Shown here piece after piece: positions 53,011-62,503 of a DNA stretch of 64,000 nucleotides. The DNA comes from JAHEGP01 sp963751595. GTDB lineage: Bacteria > Pseudomonadota > Gammaproteobacteria > Pseudomonadales > JAHEGP01. How positions within the stretch are numbered: position 1 is the first letter of the stretch; every line of letters starts with the position of its first letter. The notes under the pieces were generated by a model, which saw nothing but the letters and a program-made list of their open reading frames with translations, did not search any database and was not told the origin of the DNA. The translations under genes and the position numbers were made by a program. The stretch is from the NCBI GenBank assembly GCA_963751595.1, contig CAVVVC010000002.1, positions 682,001 through 746,000 on the forward strand, in the 5' to 3' direction.

Positions 53011-53446
53011 ACCTGTTGTCTGCTGTTTCCGGGAGAGAAAGCGGCCCACTAAAAACCATTTGGCGCCAACTTGCAATACTTGATCCCGTTGTTGCTAACG
53101 CGGGCTGATCGGTGTTCGCTGCTCCTGACTACCCGTTGCAGATTGCAATCGATAATCTGTAGCCGACACCAGGACCGGGGCGGCGAGGCCCTGCAATTAT
53201 CATAAGCCGCCAGGAAACATGGCGTCGCCAACGTTGGGCCCTTGGGGGGTTGTCGATCCGCTGACGGGCAGATCGCGTATTACCAGCCTGGACGCGATAC
53301 ACTGGTAGCCGGGCCACCGGCCCTGATGCCTGTCCATCCTGCTCCGGCGGCGTGACTGCTGATGGCGGGGGAGCGTGCCTTGCCGCAGGGCCGCCGATGC
53401 GCAAAACGGGGGACAGGTCGACAAGACCAATAAGGGAACCAGATCA
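53011..53446. other. divergent intergenic region, no gene seen
   Basis: This 436-bp gap lies between the minus-strand epimerase and the plus-strand RND adaptor. No conserved protein, RNA or repeat was recognised. Promoters for both neighbours must lie here. Confidence 0.35.
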
Positions 53447-54589
53447 ATGAAAGCTCGTCACTGGACTATCGCTGTCTCGGCATGTCTCTTGCTATTCGCC
53501 GCACTTGCTGCCTACAAATATTCCCAGATCAAGGCTGCCATCGCGTTCGGCGAGTCCTTCGGGGAACCGTCGGAAACGGTGGAAACCGTCGCGGTTGAAA
53601 ACCGCGAAGTGCAGCAATACGTGTCGACCATCGGCGAGATCGTGGCGCCTCAGGCGGTGACACTGCGCAATGAATTGCCCGGGAAAATTGCTGCGGTGAA
53701 CTTCACGTCCGGGTCCAAAGTGACAGCGGGCGACGTCCTGGTGCAACTGGACGTTGCTGAGGAGCAGGCGCAACTGTCCTCGGCGCAGGCGCGCGCCGAG
53801 CTCGCCCGCCTCGACCTGAAGCGCGCCCGGGCACTGCAGGGCAGCCGAATGGTGAGTGAGGAGCGTATCGACCAGGCGGAAGCGCAGGCCAACGTAAGCC
53901 GGGCCGAAATACAGGCATTGCAAGCCATGATCGATAAAAAGACCCTGCGCGCACCCTTCGACGCTGTTGCCGGCTTGCACCAGTTCGAGGTGGGGGATGT
54001 GCTGCAGGCGAATACTGAAATCACCACGCTCGTCGGCATCAATTCATTTACCTGGGTAGATTTCAGCGTGCCGGACAATCACGCCAGCATCGCCGTCGGC
54101 ACCGAGGTCATGGTGGAGCATCCCAACGATCCAGAGAGAATACTGGTTGCACAGGTTGTGGCCAGGGATTCCGTGGTCTCGGCGCAGTCCCGAAATCTGC
54201 GCTTGCGAGCCCGGCTGGATGCGGCAGCGGGCCTGGCACCCAATACCGCGGTGAACGTGGCCGTGCCCCTGGGGCCGGCGCTGGCGCGGCCCCACGTCCC
54301 GGCGACGGCGGTCCGCCTGGATGGCCTCGGTGACTACGTATTTGTGCTCGAACCCGATCCCGAAACCGGGGAGTCCGCCCACCGGGCCCGGCGCCAGGCG
54401 GTCACGGTAGGGCCCCAAAGCGGACAGTGGGTGGCAATCATGGAAGGTCTCGAGGGTGGCGAGCTGGTGGCGGCTAACGGGTCCTTCAAGTTGCGGCCGA
54501 ATATACTGGTCAAGGTGGGCGAGCGAGCGCCGGCGGGTGAGGACACCGTGCCCCGGATCACTGGCGCTGCCGCCGGGGAGACGCGGTAA
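53447..54589 (+). CDS. RND efflux periplasmic adaptor (HlyD/MexA family)
   Basis: The protein has about 380 residues. It has one N-terminal membrane anchor (WTIAVSACLLLFAALAAY), then barrel and lipoyl halves separated by a helical hairpin (AEEQAQLSSAQARAELARLDLKRARAL...), with the LRAPFDAVAG lipoyl return strand. There is no lipobox, so it is held by the uncleaved helix. It would link the downstream inner-membrane pump to an outer-membrane channel. AAGGGA lies upstream of the ATG. Its stop and the pump start overlap (TAATG), showing translational coupling. No channel gene is in the operon. Confidence 0.9.
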   Translation: MKARHWTIAVSACLLLFAALAAYKYSQIKAAIAFGESFGEPSETVETVAVENREVQQYVSTIGEIVAPQAVTLRNELPGKIAAVNFTSGSKVTAGDVLVQLDVAEEQAQLSSAQARAELARLDLKRARALQGSRMVSEERIDQAEAQANVSRAEIQALQAMIDKKTLRAPFDAVAGLHQFEVGDVLQANTEITTLVGINSFTWVDFSVPDNHASIAVGTEVMVEHPNDPERILVAQVVARDSVVSAQSRNLRLRARLDAAAGLAPNTAVNVAVPLGPALARPHVPATAVRLDGLGDYVFVLEPDPETGESAHRARRQAVTVGPQSGQWVAIMEGLEGGELVAANGSFKLRPNILVKVGERAPAGEDTVPRITGAAAGETR

Positions 54590-57500
54590 TGGCCCAGAGC
54601 AAGATCAACAGCCCCAGGGTGCTGGATATTTTCGTCATGCGCCCCGTGTTGGCCATCGTACTCTCACTGTTGTTGATCATTGGCGGCGTGCTGGCGTCCC
54701 TCAAGCTGCCGATCTTGCAGTTTCCCCGGCTGGACAGCTCCTCACTGGTTATTTCAACCGCCTATGTTGGCGCCTCCGCGGAGGTGGTGCAGGGCTTCAT
54801 TACCGATCCCATAGAGCGGGCCGCTGCCACCGTGCCGGGCATTGATTTTGTCGACTCCAATACCACCCCGGGCATCAGCACGGTTACCGCCTGGATGAAA
54901 CTCAATGAGGACAGTACTGCCGCCCTGGCCGAGCTCTCGTCGCGGCTGGACCAGATTCGCTTCGAGCTGCCCCCGGGGGCGGAGGACCCAACCGTACGGG
55001 TGGAGCGGGCAGATCGGTCCAATGCGGTGTTTTACCTGGATGTCGATGTGGAGGGCTTGTCCCGGGCAGCGGTCACCGATTACCTGGTTCGCAACGTCAG
55101 CCCGATTCTCTCGGGCATCGAGGGCGTACAGCGGATCGGCGTGGAGGGAGGGCGCAACCCGGCGATGCGGGTCTGGATCGATCCCCTGCGTATGGCCGCG
55201 CTGAATATCAGCTCCCAGGATATCCAGACGGCGCTGAGCGCCAACAACATCATCGCCACCATTGGTCAGAGCGAAAACGCGCAGCAGCGCATCAACCTGC
55301 TGGCCAATACCAACCTGCAAACGGTGCAGGATTTTGAGCAACTGGTGGTGCGGGAGAGCGAGGGCTCGCTGATTCGACTCCGGGACGTCGCCCGGATAGA
55401 GCTGGGCGAGGAGGAGGGCGAAGTCAATGCCCGTCACAGTCAGCAGCCGGCGGTGTACATCTCGGTGTGGCCGCTGCCCGGTGCCAACGAGATCGTCATC
55501 GGCGACCAGCTCTACGAGATGCTGGAGGAAATCAACCCGACCCTGCCCCCCGGTCTTGAAATCAATATTGCCTATGACGGCACCCTCTACATGCGCGATG
55601 CCATCCGGGAAATCTTTACCACCCTGGTGGAGACCGTGCTGTTGGTGGGGCTGGTGGTGCTGGCCCTGATGGGCTCCATCCGCACCGCCATCGTGCCCCT
55701 GGTGACCATACCGGTATCACTGCTGGGTGCGGCGGCGGCGATGCAGTTGATGGGATTTTCCCTCAACCTGCTTACCATTCTGGCTATCGTGCTATCGGTG
55801 GGCCTGGTGGTCGACGATGCTATCGTGGTGGTGGAAAACGTTGCCCGCTATATGCGTCAGGGTATGAGTCGGAAGCAGGCCGCACTCGCCAGTTCTCGGC
55901 AACTGGTGACGCCGATTGTCGGCATGACCCTGACCCTGGCGGCGGTTTACGCTCCCATTGGTTTCCTGTCGGGCCTGACCGGGGTGTTATTCAAGGAATT
56001 CGCTTTCACCCTGTCGGTGGCGGTGCTGATTTCCGGCGTAGTCGCGCTGACCCTGTCGCCCATCATGAGTGCCTACGCCTGTCCTGAGCAGGGGCGGGAG
56101 GGGCGGATGACGGTTTGGGTCAACCAGCGCTTCGATCGCTTGCAGCAGCTCTACGCCAGGCTACTGGACGGGCTCTTCAACTACCGTGGGCCGATCCTGT
56201 TCGCGGCGGTGTTCTTCTCGCTGTTGATGGTGCCGTTTTATCTGTTTTCGCAAAAGGAACTCGCCCCGATCGAAGACCAGAGCAGCATCAACATCATTGT
56301 CGAAGCACCCTCGGATGCCTCCCTGGAATACACCACCGACTACATGTACGACGCCGTTGATACGCTGCTGCAACTGCCCGGTGCAGAATATATCTGGCAG
56401 GTGGTCCGGCCCAGTGGTGGTTTTGGGGGCGTTATCTTCGGCGACTTTCGCGAGCGCGATCAGTCGGTGCAGGAACTGCTGCCACTGGCGTTTCAGGAGG
56501 CGTCATCCATAACCGGTTTGAAGGTGCTGCCGATACTGTTTCCGGCCCTGCCCACGGCGGGCAACTTCGATGTCGAGCTGGTGGTGAAATCCACCGCACC
56601 GGTGGCCGAGATGCGTCCCTATGCCGAGCAACTGATTGCAGCGGCCTACCAGAGCGGCCAGTTCATGTTTGTTGATACCGACCTGAAGATCGACCAGCCC
56701 CAGGTGGAGCTGTTGCTGGATCGGGCCCGGATTGCCGACCTGGGCATGGACCTGGGCATGGTGTCGCGGCAGTTGGGAGTGCTGCTGTCGGGCAACTACG
56801 TCAACCGCTTCGATCTCAATGGCAAGGCCTACCGGGTGATTCCCATGGTCGAGGGCGGCTCGCGCCAGGATCCGGCCTCGCTGATGGAACTCAAGCTGCG
56901 CACCCCCGGGGGCGAGTTGATTCCGCTGTCCTCTGTCGCCACCCTGGAGCGCAGCACTGCGCCCCGGGTGCTGGGCAAGTTCCAGCAGAAAAATGCCTTT
57001 CGTATTTTTGGCGGGGTGCTGCCGGGTACCACCAAGGAGCAGGCGCTTGCCGGCCTTGAAGCCGCGGCGATGGACATTCTTCCCCCCGGTTACAGCCTGG
57101 ATTATGCCGGCGAGTCGCGCCAGATTCGCCAGGAAGGGAGTACCCTGGTCGGGGTGCTGGCGGTGGCACTGGTGTTCGTCTATTTCGTACTGGCCATTCA
57201 GTTCAACAGCTTTCGCGATCCACTGGTGGTGTTGCTGGGTTCGGTTCCCCTGGCGCTGGCGGGTGCTCTGCTGTTTCCCTTCCTTGGCTGGACCAGCATC
57301 AACATCTACTCCCAGATCGGCTTCATTACCCTGGTCGGGCTGATTGCCAAGAACGGTATTCTCATCGTCGAATTTGCCAATCATTTGCAGGCGGAGGGTA
57401 TGGCCAAACTGGAGGCGATCAAGGGTGCTGCCCAAACTCGATTGCGCCCGGTGCTGATGACCACCGCGGCGACGGCTCTCGGCCACTTTCCCCTGGTGCT

Positions 57501-57711
57501 GGTTACCGGCGCCGGCGCCGAGGCCCGCAACAGTATCGGCATCGTACTGGTGGCAGGTATGGTGATCGGTACCGTGTTCACCCTGATCGTCCTGCCCTGT
57601 GTTTATATGCTGTTGGCGAAGGAGCACACCGACGCCGATTTCGACACCACCCTGGATGCGAACGAGGACGAGCTTAGGGGCAGCTATGCCAGCTCGGTGG
57701 CGTCGGCCTGA
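54589..57711 (+). CDS. RND efflux permease (AcrB/MexB-like, HAE1 type)
   Basis: The 1040-residue protein has the RND layout: one helix, a large periplasmic loop, six helices (about 335-540), a second large loop and a final set of helices. The proton-relay Asp residues lie in VVDDAIVVVENV, and GLIAKNGILIVEF is the matching helix in the second half. The FRIFGG and SPVLGKFQQ-type loop segments and the DNA-level coupling to the adaptor identify a multidrug or solvent-type pump. The 3' end overlaps the convergent TetR gene by 28 bp. Confidence 0.92.
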   Translation: MAQSKINSPRVLDIFVMRPVLAIVLSLLLIIGGVLASLKLPILQFPRLDSSSLVISTAYVGASAEVVQGFITDPIERAAATVPGIDFVDSNTTPGISTVTAWMKLNEDSTAALAELSSRLDQIRFELPPGAEDPTVRVERADRSNAVFYLDVDVEGLSRAAVTDYLVRNVSPILSGIEGVQRIGVEGGRNPAMRVWIDPLRMAALNISSQDIQTALSANNIIATIGQSENAQQRINLLANTNLQTVQDFEQLVVRESEGSLIRLRDVARIELGEEEGEVNARHSQQPAVYISVWPLPGANEIVIGDQLYEMLEEINPTLPPGLEINIAYDGTLYMRDAIREIFTTLVETVLLVGLVVLALMGSIRTAIVPLVTIPVSLLGAAAAMQLMGFSLNLLTILAIVLSVGLVVDDAIVVVENVARYMRQGMSRKQAALASSRQLVTPIVGMTLTLAAVYAPIGFLSGLTGVLFKEFAFTLSVAVLISGVVALTLSPIMSAYACPEQGREGRMTVWVNQRFDRLQQLYARLLDGLFNYRGPILFAAVFFSLLMVPFYLFSQKELAPIEDQSSINIIVEAPSDASLEYTTDYMYDAVDTLLQLPGAEYIWQVVRPSGGFGGVIFGDFRERDQSVQELLPLAFQEASSITGLKVLPILFPALPTAGNFDVELVVKSTAPVAEMRPYAEQLIAAAYQSGQFMFVDTDLKIDQPQVELLLDRARIADLGMDLGMVSRQLGVLLSGNYVNRFDLNGKAYRVIPMVEGGSRQDPASLMELKLRTPGGELIPLSSVATLERSTAPRVLGKFQQKNAFRIFGGVLPGTTKEQALAGLEAAAMDILPPGYSLDYAGESRQIRQEGSTLVGVLAVALVFVYFVLAIQFNSFRDPLVVLLGSVPLALAGALLFPFLGWTSINIYSQIGFITLVGLIAKNGILIVEFANHLQAEGMAKLEAIKGAAQTRLRPVLMTTAATALGHFPLVLVTGAGAEARNSIGIVLVAGMVIGTVFTLIVLPCVYMLLAKEHTDADFDTTLDANEDELRGSYASSVASA

Positions 57712-58322
57712 GGCCTCTGCAGGCTGTCCCAGAAAATGTCGGCGGCATTGCTGCAGATGGCGTCGATGGCCGCCTGATCGACATAGATACCGTCAATCAG
57801 CAGGCGGCTCATGCCGTGGAGTGTACTCCAGGTCACCTGGGCAAACCGCAGGGGCTCTATGGCGGCATCGGTGAGGCCGTCGGCGTGCCAGCGTCGGACC
57901 ATATTGACGTAGAACTGGAATGCCTGGTGAGCCTCGAGCTTGAGTGATTCGGTGAGTTCGGCACTGCTCCACAGCTCGCTGCCGAACATCAGGTTGTAGT
58001 ATTCGGCATTGTCCACCGCGAAGCGGACATAGTTTTTTACGAAGCTTTCGAAATCGGCTCGTGACAGGGATTGATTCAGGCTCAGGCCATGAAAAAAGCC
58101 GTGAAAGCGCCGGAATCCCTCTTCACCGATGGCGCACAGTAGTGCCTGCTTGTCCTCAAAGTGGTGGTAGGGCGCGGTTCGCGACACGCCCACCCTGTCG
58201 GCGAGCTTGCGCATCGAAAGCGCCGGCGGCCCCTCGCTGCGGAGGATGGCGGCCGCCTCGTCCAGCAACACCTGGCGCAGGTCGCCGTGGTGGTATGTGG
58301 ATTTGGACAGGTTTTTGCGCAA
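57684..58322 (-). CDS. TetR/AcrR family regulator
   Basis: The protein has about 212 residues if translation starts at the TTG at 58322, or 229 from the TTG at 58373. The DNA-binding region is HGDLRQVLLDEAAAILRSEGPPALSMRKLADRVGVSRTAPYHHFEDKQALLCAI, a standard TetR helix-turn-helix. The C-terminal domain with TWSTLHGMSRLLIDG is of the WHG type. The shorter start is preferred because it leaves room for the palindromic site at 58380 in its leader. It is divergent from fadH and convergent with the RND pump, so it may control either or both. Confidence 0.82.
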   Translation of the reverse strand: MRKNLSKSTYHHGDLRQVLLDEAAAILRSEGPPALSMRKLADRVGVSRTAPYHHFEDKQALLCAIGEEGFRRFHGFFHGLSLNQSLSRADFESFVKNYVRFAVDNAEYYNLMFGSELWSSAELTESLKLEAHQAFQFYVNMVRRWHADGLTDAAIEPLRFAQVTWSTLHGMSRLLIDGIYVDQAAIDAICSNAADIFWDSLQRPQADATELA

Positions 58323-58379
58323 GCCTAAAATTCCCCAGTGGCGGTGCAGGGTGCAGACGGGGAACGGTAGCAAGGTATC

Positions 58380-58418
58380 TTGACAGTGTCAAAATAAAGG
58401 GTTAACTTGACGCTGTCC
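58380..58418. promoter_or_regulatory. probable TetR operator, paired palindromic sites
   Basis: TTGACAGTGTCAA at 58380-58392 is a perfect 13-bp palindrome around a central G. A second half-conserved copy, TTGACGCTGTCC, follows at 58407-58418. The pair lies between the divergent TetR gene and fadH, the expected place for autoregulation. Confidence 0.6.
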
Positions 58419-58472
58419 AGATGGGGCGTCACAGTCATCGCCCGCATTTCCCAGCATAAATTGGAGAGCGCC

Positions 58473-60494
58473 ATGAGTACACCTTATCCCCACCTCCTCG
58501 AACCCCTTGACCTGGGCTTCACCCAGTTGAAAAACCGGGTCTTGATGGGATCCATGCACACCGGGCTGGAGGAGGTGGAAAACGGCCACCAGCGCATGGC
58601 GGCCTTTTTTGCCGAGCGGGCTAGGGGAGGTGTCGGGCTGATCGTCACCGGCGGCTTCGGCCCCAACAAGCGCGCTGCCACCCACGAAAACACCCGCATG
58701 CTTTGGAGCGAGGAAGATTGCGCCGACCATCGCATCATTACCGATGCGGTGCACGAGGCGGGGGGTAAAATCTGCATGCAGATTCTGCACACGGGTCGCT
58801 ACGCGTTCAACGAAAACCCCATCGCGCCTTCCGCGGTGCAGGCGCCCATCAATCCCTTCAAACCCAAGGCCGCAACTGCGGAAGAAATCGAGGAGCAGAT
58901 CGAGGACTTTGTACGCACCAGCGTACTGGCGCAAAAAAGCGGCTACGACGGCGTCGAGATCATGGGTTCCGAGGGTTACTTCCTCAACCAGTTTCTGGCC
59001 ACGCGTACCAACCATCGGGATGATGAATGGGGCGGCAGTTACGAGAACCGAATGCGCCTGCCGGTGGAAGTCATCCGTCGGGTGCGCGCCGCGGTGGGGG
59101 AGAACTTCATCATCATTTACCGTTTGTCGATGCTCGACCTGGTGGAAGGCGGCAGCAGTTTCGATGAGGTGGTACAACTGGGTCAGGCGATCGAAAAGGC
59201 CGGCGCCACCATCATCAACACCGGTATCGGCTGGCACGAAGCGCGCATTCCCACCATTGCCACCAAGGTCCCCCGGGGGGCTTTTACCTGGGTGACAAAA
59301 AAGTATCGGGAGCATTTTTCCATCCCGGTGATCACTTCCAACCGCATCAACACCCCGGAAAAGGCGGAGGAAGTGCTGGCCAGGGGCGATGCCGATATGG
59401 TGTCCATGGCGCGGCCCTTTCTCGCGGACCCTGATTTCGTCAACAAGGCGGCGGCCGACAAGAGCGACGAGATCAATACCTGTATTGGCTGCAACCAGGC
59501 CTGTCTCGACCACGTTTTCGTTGGCAAGATGACCAGCTGCCTGGTGAATCCCAGGGCCTGTCACGAGACCGAGCTGAATCTGGCGCCAAGCCAGAACCCG
59601 AAGAAGCTGGCGGTTGTCGGCGCCGGGCCCGCGGGCCTGTCATTTGCGGTATCGGCGGCCCAGTGCGGCCATCGAGTGACCCTGTTCGACGCCGCCGATG
59701 AGATTGGTGGCCAGTTCAATATCGCCAAGCAGATTCCCGGTAAGGAGGAGTTCAACGAGACCCTGCGCTACTACCGCCGGCAACTGGAATTACACAATGT
59801 CGAGGTCAGGCTGGGCACGGTAATCAGCCCGGAGCAACTGAACGCCGGTGATTTCGACGAGGTGGTCCTCGCCACCGGCATCAAGCCCCGCACCCCCGCT
59901 ATCGAAGGGATTGATCATCCGAAGGTGTTGAGCTATCTCGAAGTGCTCAGGGACAAGCGACCGGTGGGCAAGAAGGTTGCGGTGATCGGCGCCGGCGGCA
60001 TCGGTTTCGATGTTTCGGAGTACCTCACCCACGCCGGTCCCTCGACCAGCCAGAATATCGAGGCTTTTATGCAGGAGTGGGGGATCGACATGGCGCTGCA
60101 AGCCCGTGGTGGTATCGAGGGCGTGGCGGCGAAGCCCTATCCTTCGGAGCGGGAGGTGTTCCTGTTACAGCGCAAGCCGTCGAAAGTGGGCGGCGGACTC
60201 GGCAAGACCACGGGCTGGATTCACCGCACGGGATTACAGAACAAGGGCGTCACCATGATCCCCGGATGCGAATACCTGAGGATCGACGATGCGGGCTTGC
60301 ACCTGCGCATTGGCGACCAGGACACGGCTCTGGCGGTGGACAACGTGGTGATCTGCGCCGGCCAGGAGTGCAATCGTGATCTGGTCGATGGCCTGGAAAA
60401 GCCCTATCACCTGATTGGTGGCGCCGACCTTGCGACCGAACTGGATGCCAAGCGCGCGATCGACCAGGGTATGCGCCTGGCGGTTTCGCTCTAG
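58473..60494 (+). CDS. fadH: 2,4-dienoyl-CoA reductase type NADPH:flavin oxidoreductase
   Basis: The protein has about 673 residues and three parts: an OYE-like TIM barrel with FMN (about 1-330), a 4Fe-4S ligand set in CIGCNQACLDHVFVGKMTSCLVNPRAC, and FAD/NADPH Rossmann domains (VVGAGPAGLSFAVSAAQCGHRV and VAVIGAGGIGFDVSEYL). It matches FadH, which reduces 2,4-dienoyl-CoA during oxidation of unsaturated fatty acids. GGAGAG stands just before the ATG at 58473. Regulation by the divergent TetR protein is likely from the operator between them. A truncated MITE starts a few bases after its stop codon. Confidence 0.9.
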   Translation: MSTPYPHLLEPLDLGFTQLKNRVLMGSMHTGLEEVENGHQRMAAFFAERARGGVGLIVTGGFGPNKRAATHENTRMLWSEEDCADHRIITDAVHEAGGKICMQILHTGRYAFNENPIAPSAVQAPINPFKPKAATAEEIEEQIEDFVRTSVLAQKSGYDGVEIMGSEGYFLNQFLATRTNHRDDEWGGSYENRMRLPVEVIRRVRAAVGENFIIIYRLSMLDLVEGGSSFDEVVQLGQAIEKAGATIINTGIGWHEARIPTIATKVPRGAFTWVTKKYREHFSIPVITSNRINTPEKAEEVLARGDADMVSMARPFLADPDFVNKAAADKSDEINTCIGCNQACLDHVFVGKMTSCLVNPRACHETELNLAPSQNPKKLAVVGAGPAGLSFAVSAAQCGHRVTLFDAADEIGGQFNIAKQIPGKEEFNETLRYYRRQLELHNVEVRLGTVISPEQLNAGDFDEVVLATGIKPRTPAIEGIDHPKVLSYLEVLRDKRPVGKKVAVIGAGGIGFDVSEYLTHAGPSTSQNIEAFMQEWGIDMALQARGGIEGVAAKPYPSEREVFLLQRKPSKVGGGLGKTTGWIHRTGLQNKGVTMIPGCEYLRIDDAGLHLRIGDQDTALAVDNVVICAGQECNRDLVDGLEKPYHLIGGADLATELDAKRAIDQGMRLAVSL

Positions 60495-60845
60495 CCGCAA
60501 TGGCACTGAGTTAAGGAGAAATGCATAGTGTTTTCAAATCGCCGCTGCGGGCATCTACCCCGTCAGGACACGCCGTAAACCCGTCCCTGGGGGCTCTGCG
60601 CCATCTCTCACCGAGAGTTCCAAATGTCGGGTAGAGTCGGCGGCTAGCGGCATTCGCCGCTGCGTTCTAGCGTTTTTTCGGCTTGTATCCTCGCTGGCCG
60701 GGTCGCCACCTGGCTTCAGTGCCGTCTTTTTCTGGCCTTCGCCGGGCTATACGAAATTGCATAACCCTCGTGTAAGCCTGGGGATTCCGCTGCAAGGCAG
60801 GCGGGTTATACTGGCCATGGAATCCAATAATAACGAAGGGAAGCG
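60495..60845. other. intergenic region with repeat fragments
   Basis: This 351-bp gap holds the truncated family 1 element (60499-60602) joined directly to a fragment resembling family 2 (60602-60635), and a GCGGCATTCGCCGC hairpin near 60648-60661. The last 100 bp before the MFS gene show no repeat. Confidence 0.5.
60499..60602 (+). repeat. MITE-like repeat family 1, copy C (truncated)
   Basis: The left 104 bp match copies A and B, including the AATGGCAC end and AAGGAGAAATGCATAG segment. The right 64 bp with the GCCGAC hairpin are replaced by sequence resembling repeat family 2 at about 9606-9636. Confidence 0.7.
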
Positions 60846-62213
60846 ATGATGGCCATTTCGCATGTTACAGTGGAGGGCAAATTCCCCCACCGCCCCCGGG
60901 GCCCAGTGGAAAGAGGCGAAATGGCCAGTACTGAGGCGACGAGCACCCAGCCCCACCGTTGGTTTACGGTCATCTGGTTGATCTACCTGATCGACTATGC
61001 CGACCGGTTTGCCATCAGCGTGGTGTTGACGCCGATCCAGCAGGAGTTTGGTCTCAGTGATTCGCAATTGGGCCTGTTGTCTGGCGCCCTGTTTTTTGGT
61101 CTGGCAGTGCTGGCGATTCCCAGCGGTATGGCCATCGACCGCTTCAGTCGCAAATACATGATTTCGCTGATGACCACCGTGTGGAGCCTGGCTACCTATG
61201 TCACGGGTATCGTCACCACGTACTCCGGGCTGCTGCTGGCGCGGGTGTTTGTCGGCGCCGGCGAAGCCGGCTATAACCCTGCAGGCTATGCATTGATTGC
61301 CGCCTGGTATCCCAAGCGCCTGCACGGCACCATGGTGGGTTTGTTCAATACCGCGCAACCCCTGGGTATCGCGGTGGGTATGGTGGCTGCGGGTTTTATT
61401 GCCGAGCACTTTGGCTGGCGCGTGGTGTTTGGGGTGCTGGCTATTCCCGGGCTGATATTGGCCGCCGTGATGCTGTTTGCGCCGGATTACAAGGTCAAAA
61501 AAGCCGACCCGGCCGTTGACACCGGGAGTGACAACACCGTGCGCCCCGGCGTCGGGGAAACCCTGCGCTTTATCTACCGTAATCGCACCCTGAAGCTGAT
61601 CTACCTGGCGCAGGTACCCATCACCTTTTGGATCATGAGTATCAATATCTGGTTTCCAACCTTACTGGTGCGTCATTTTGGCGTGAGCTTGTCCGACGCG
61701 GGCCTATTGATGCTGGGGCCCTGCGTGGTCGCCGCACTGGGCGCCATTTTTGGCGGCTGGCTCAGCGATCGGGTGGCGCGCAACAACCCGCGGGCAAGGG
61801 TCACAATCTGTATTGTGTTTATTGCGATTGGCCTGCTCTTTATGGGTCCGGGGATGATCGCGCTGACGGCTGATGCTATCTCTCTCTATCCATTGATGGG
61901 CCTGGGTGGCCTGGCCATGTTCTTTGCAGTGGGTAACTGGGGTACCCTGGTGACTGCGGGCCTGGATCAATCGCCGGCCCATTACCGGGCCAGCATCCAG
62001 TCTTTTCTGCCCATGTTCCAGGCGGTGGCGATTATGGTGACCAGTATCGTGACCGGATTCTTGTCACAACACTATGGTCTGCCTGTCACCCTGACCATTA
62101 CCACCCTGGTGGGTACCTCGGTGGCTATCACCATCTTGCTGTTCGCGCGCAACAGTTATGACCGCGATTTCAAAAGTAAAGACCAGTACCGTGTTGCCGT
62201 TGTCACCGACTGA
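60846..62213 (+). CDS. MFS transporter (ACS/spinster-like)
   Basis: The 455-residue protein has twelve membrane helices. The loop 2-3 motif reads GMAIDRFSRKYM, and LLLARVFVGAGEAGYNPAGYALIAAWYPKRLHGTMVGLFNTAQPLGIAVG is typical of the anion:cation symporter and spinster-like branch. The substrate is likely an organic acid or sugar-acid, by family. AAGGGAAGCG precedes the ATG at 60846; a second ATG at 60921 also has a site and may be used. Confidence 0.82.
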   Translation: MMAISHVTVEGKFPHRPRGPVERGEMASTEATSTQPHRWFTVIWLIYLIDYADRFAISVVLTPIQQEFGLSDSQLGLLSGALFFGLAVLAIPSGMAIDRFSRKYMISLMTTVWSLATYVTGIVTTYSGLLLARVFVGAGEAGYNPAGYALIAAWYPKRLHGTMVGLFNTAQPLGIAVGMVAAGFIAEHFGWRVVFGVLAIPGLILAAVMLFAPDYKVKKADPAVDTGSDNTVRPGVGETLRFIYRNRTLKLIYLAQVPITFWIMSINIWFPTLLVRHFGVSLSDAGLLMLGPCVVAALGAIFGGWLSDRVARNNPRARVTICIVFIAIGLLFMGPGMIALTADAISLYPLMGLGGLAMFFAVGNWGTLVTAGLDQSPAHYRASIQSFLPMFQAVAIMVTSIVTGFLSQHYGLPVTLTITTLVGTSVAITILLFARNSYDRDFKSKDQYRVAVVTD

Positions 62214-62503
62214 GCCGTATGCCAACAATGAAAAACCTGTGCAGCTGAAACGATCTCAAAGTACTCAGTGCGGTACTGGAGCATTGCAGCAACGGTGTAG
62301 GCATAAGCTGATATCCGAAGAATAAGACCCCCAGGCCGCCGCATCCACGTGAATAAATTATGAGGCAGGTCATGGAAAGGGCAGGCATATTAGCTTTAAT
62401 TCATATTATCTGACTACTGATCTTGCAAAGTGCAGAGGGCGATTGTTATATCGGGTTTGGCAGCTACCGGTTGTGGCGAACCCTTTTTTTTGAAATCAGA
62501 CCT

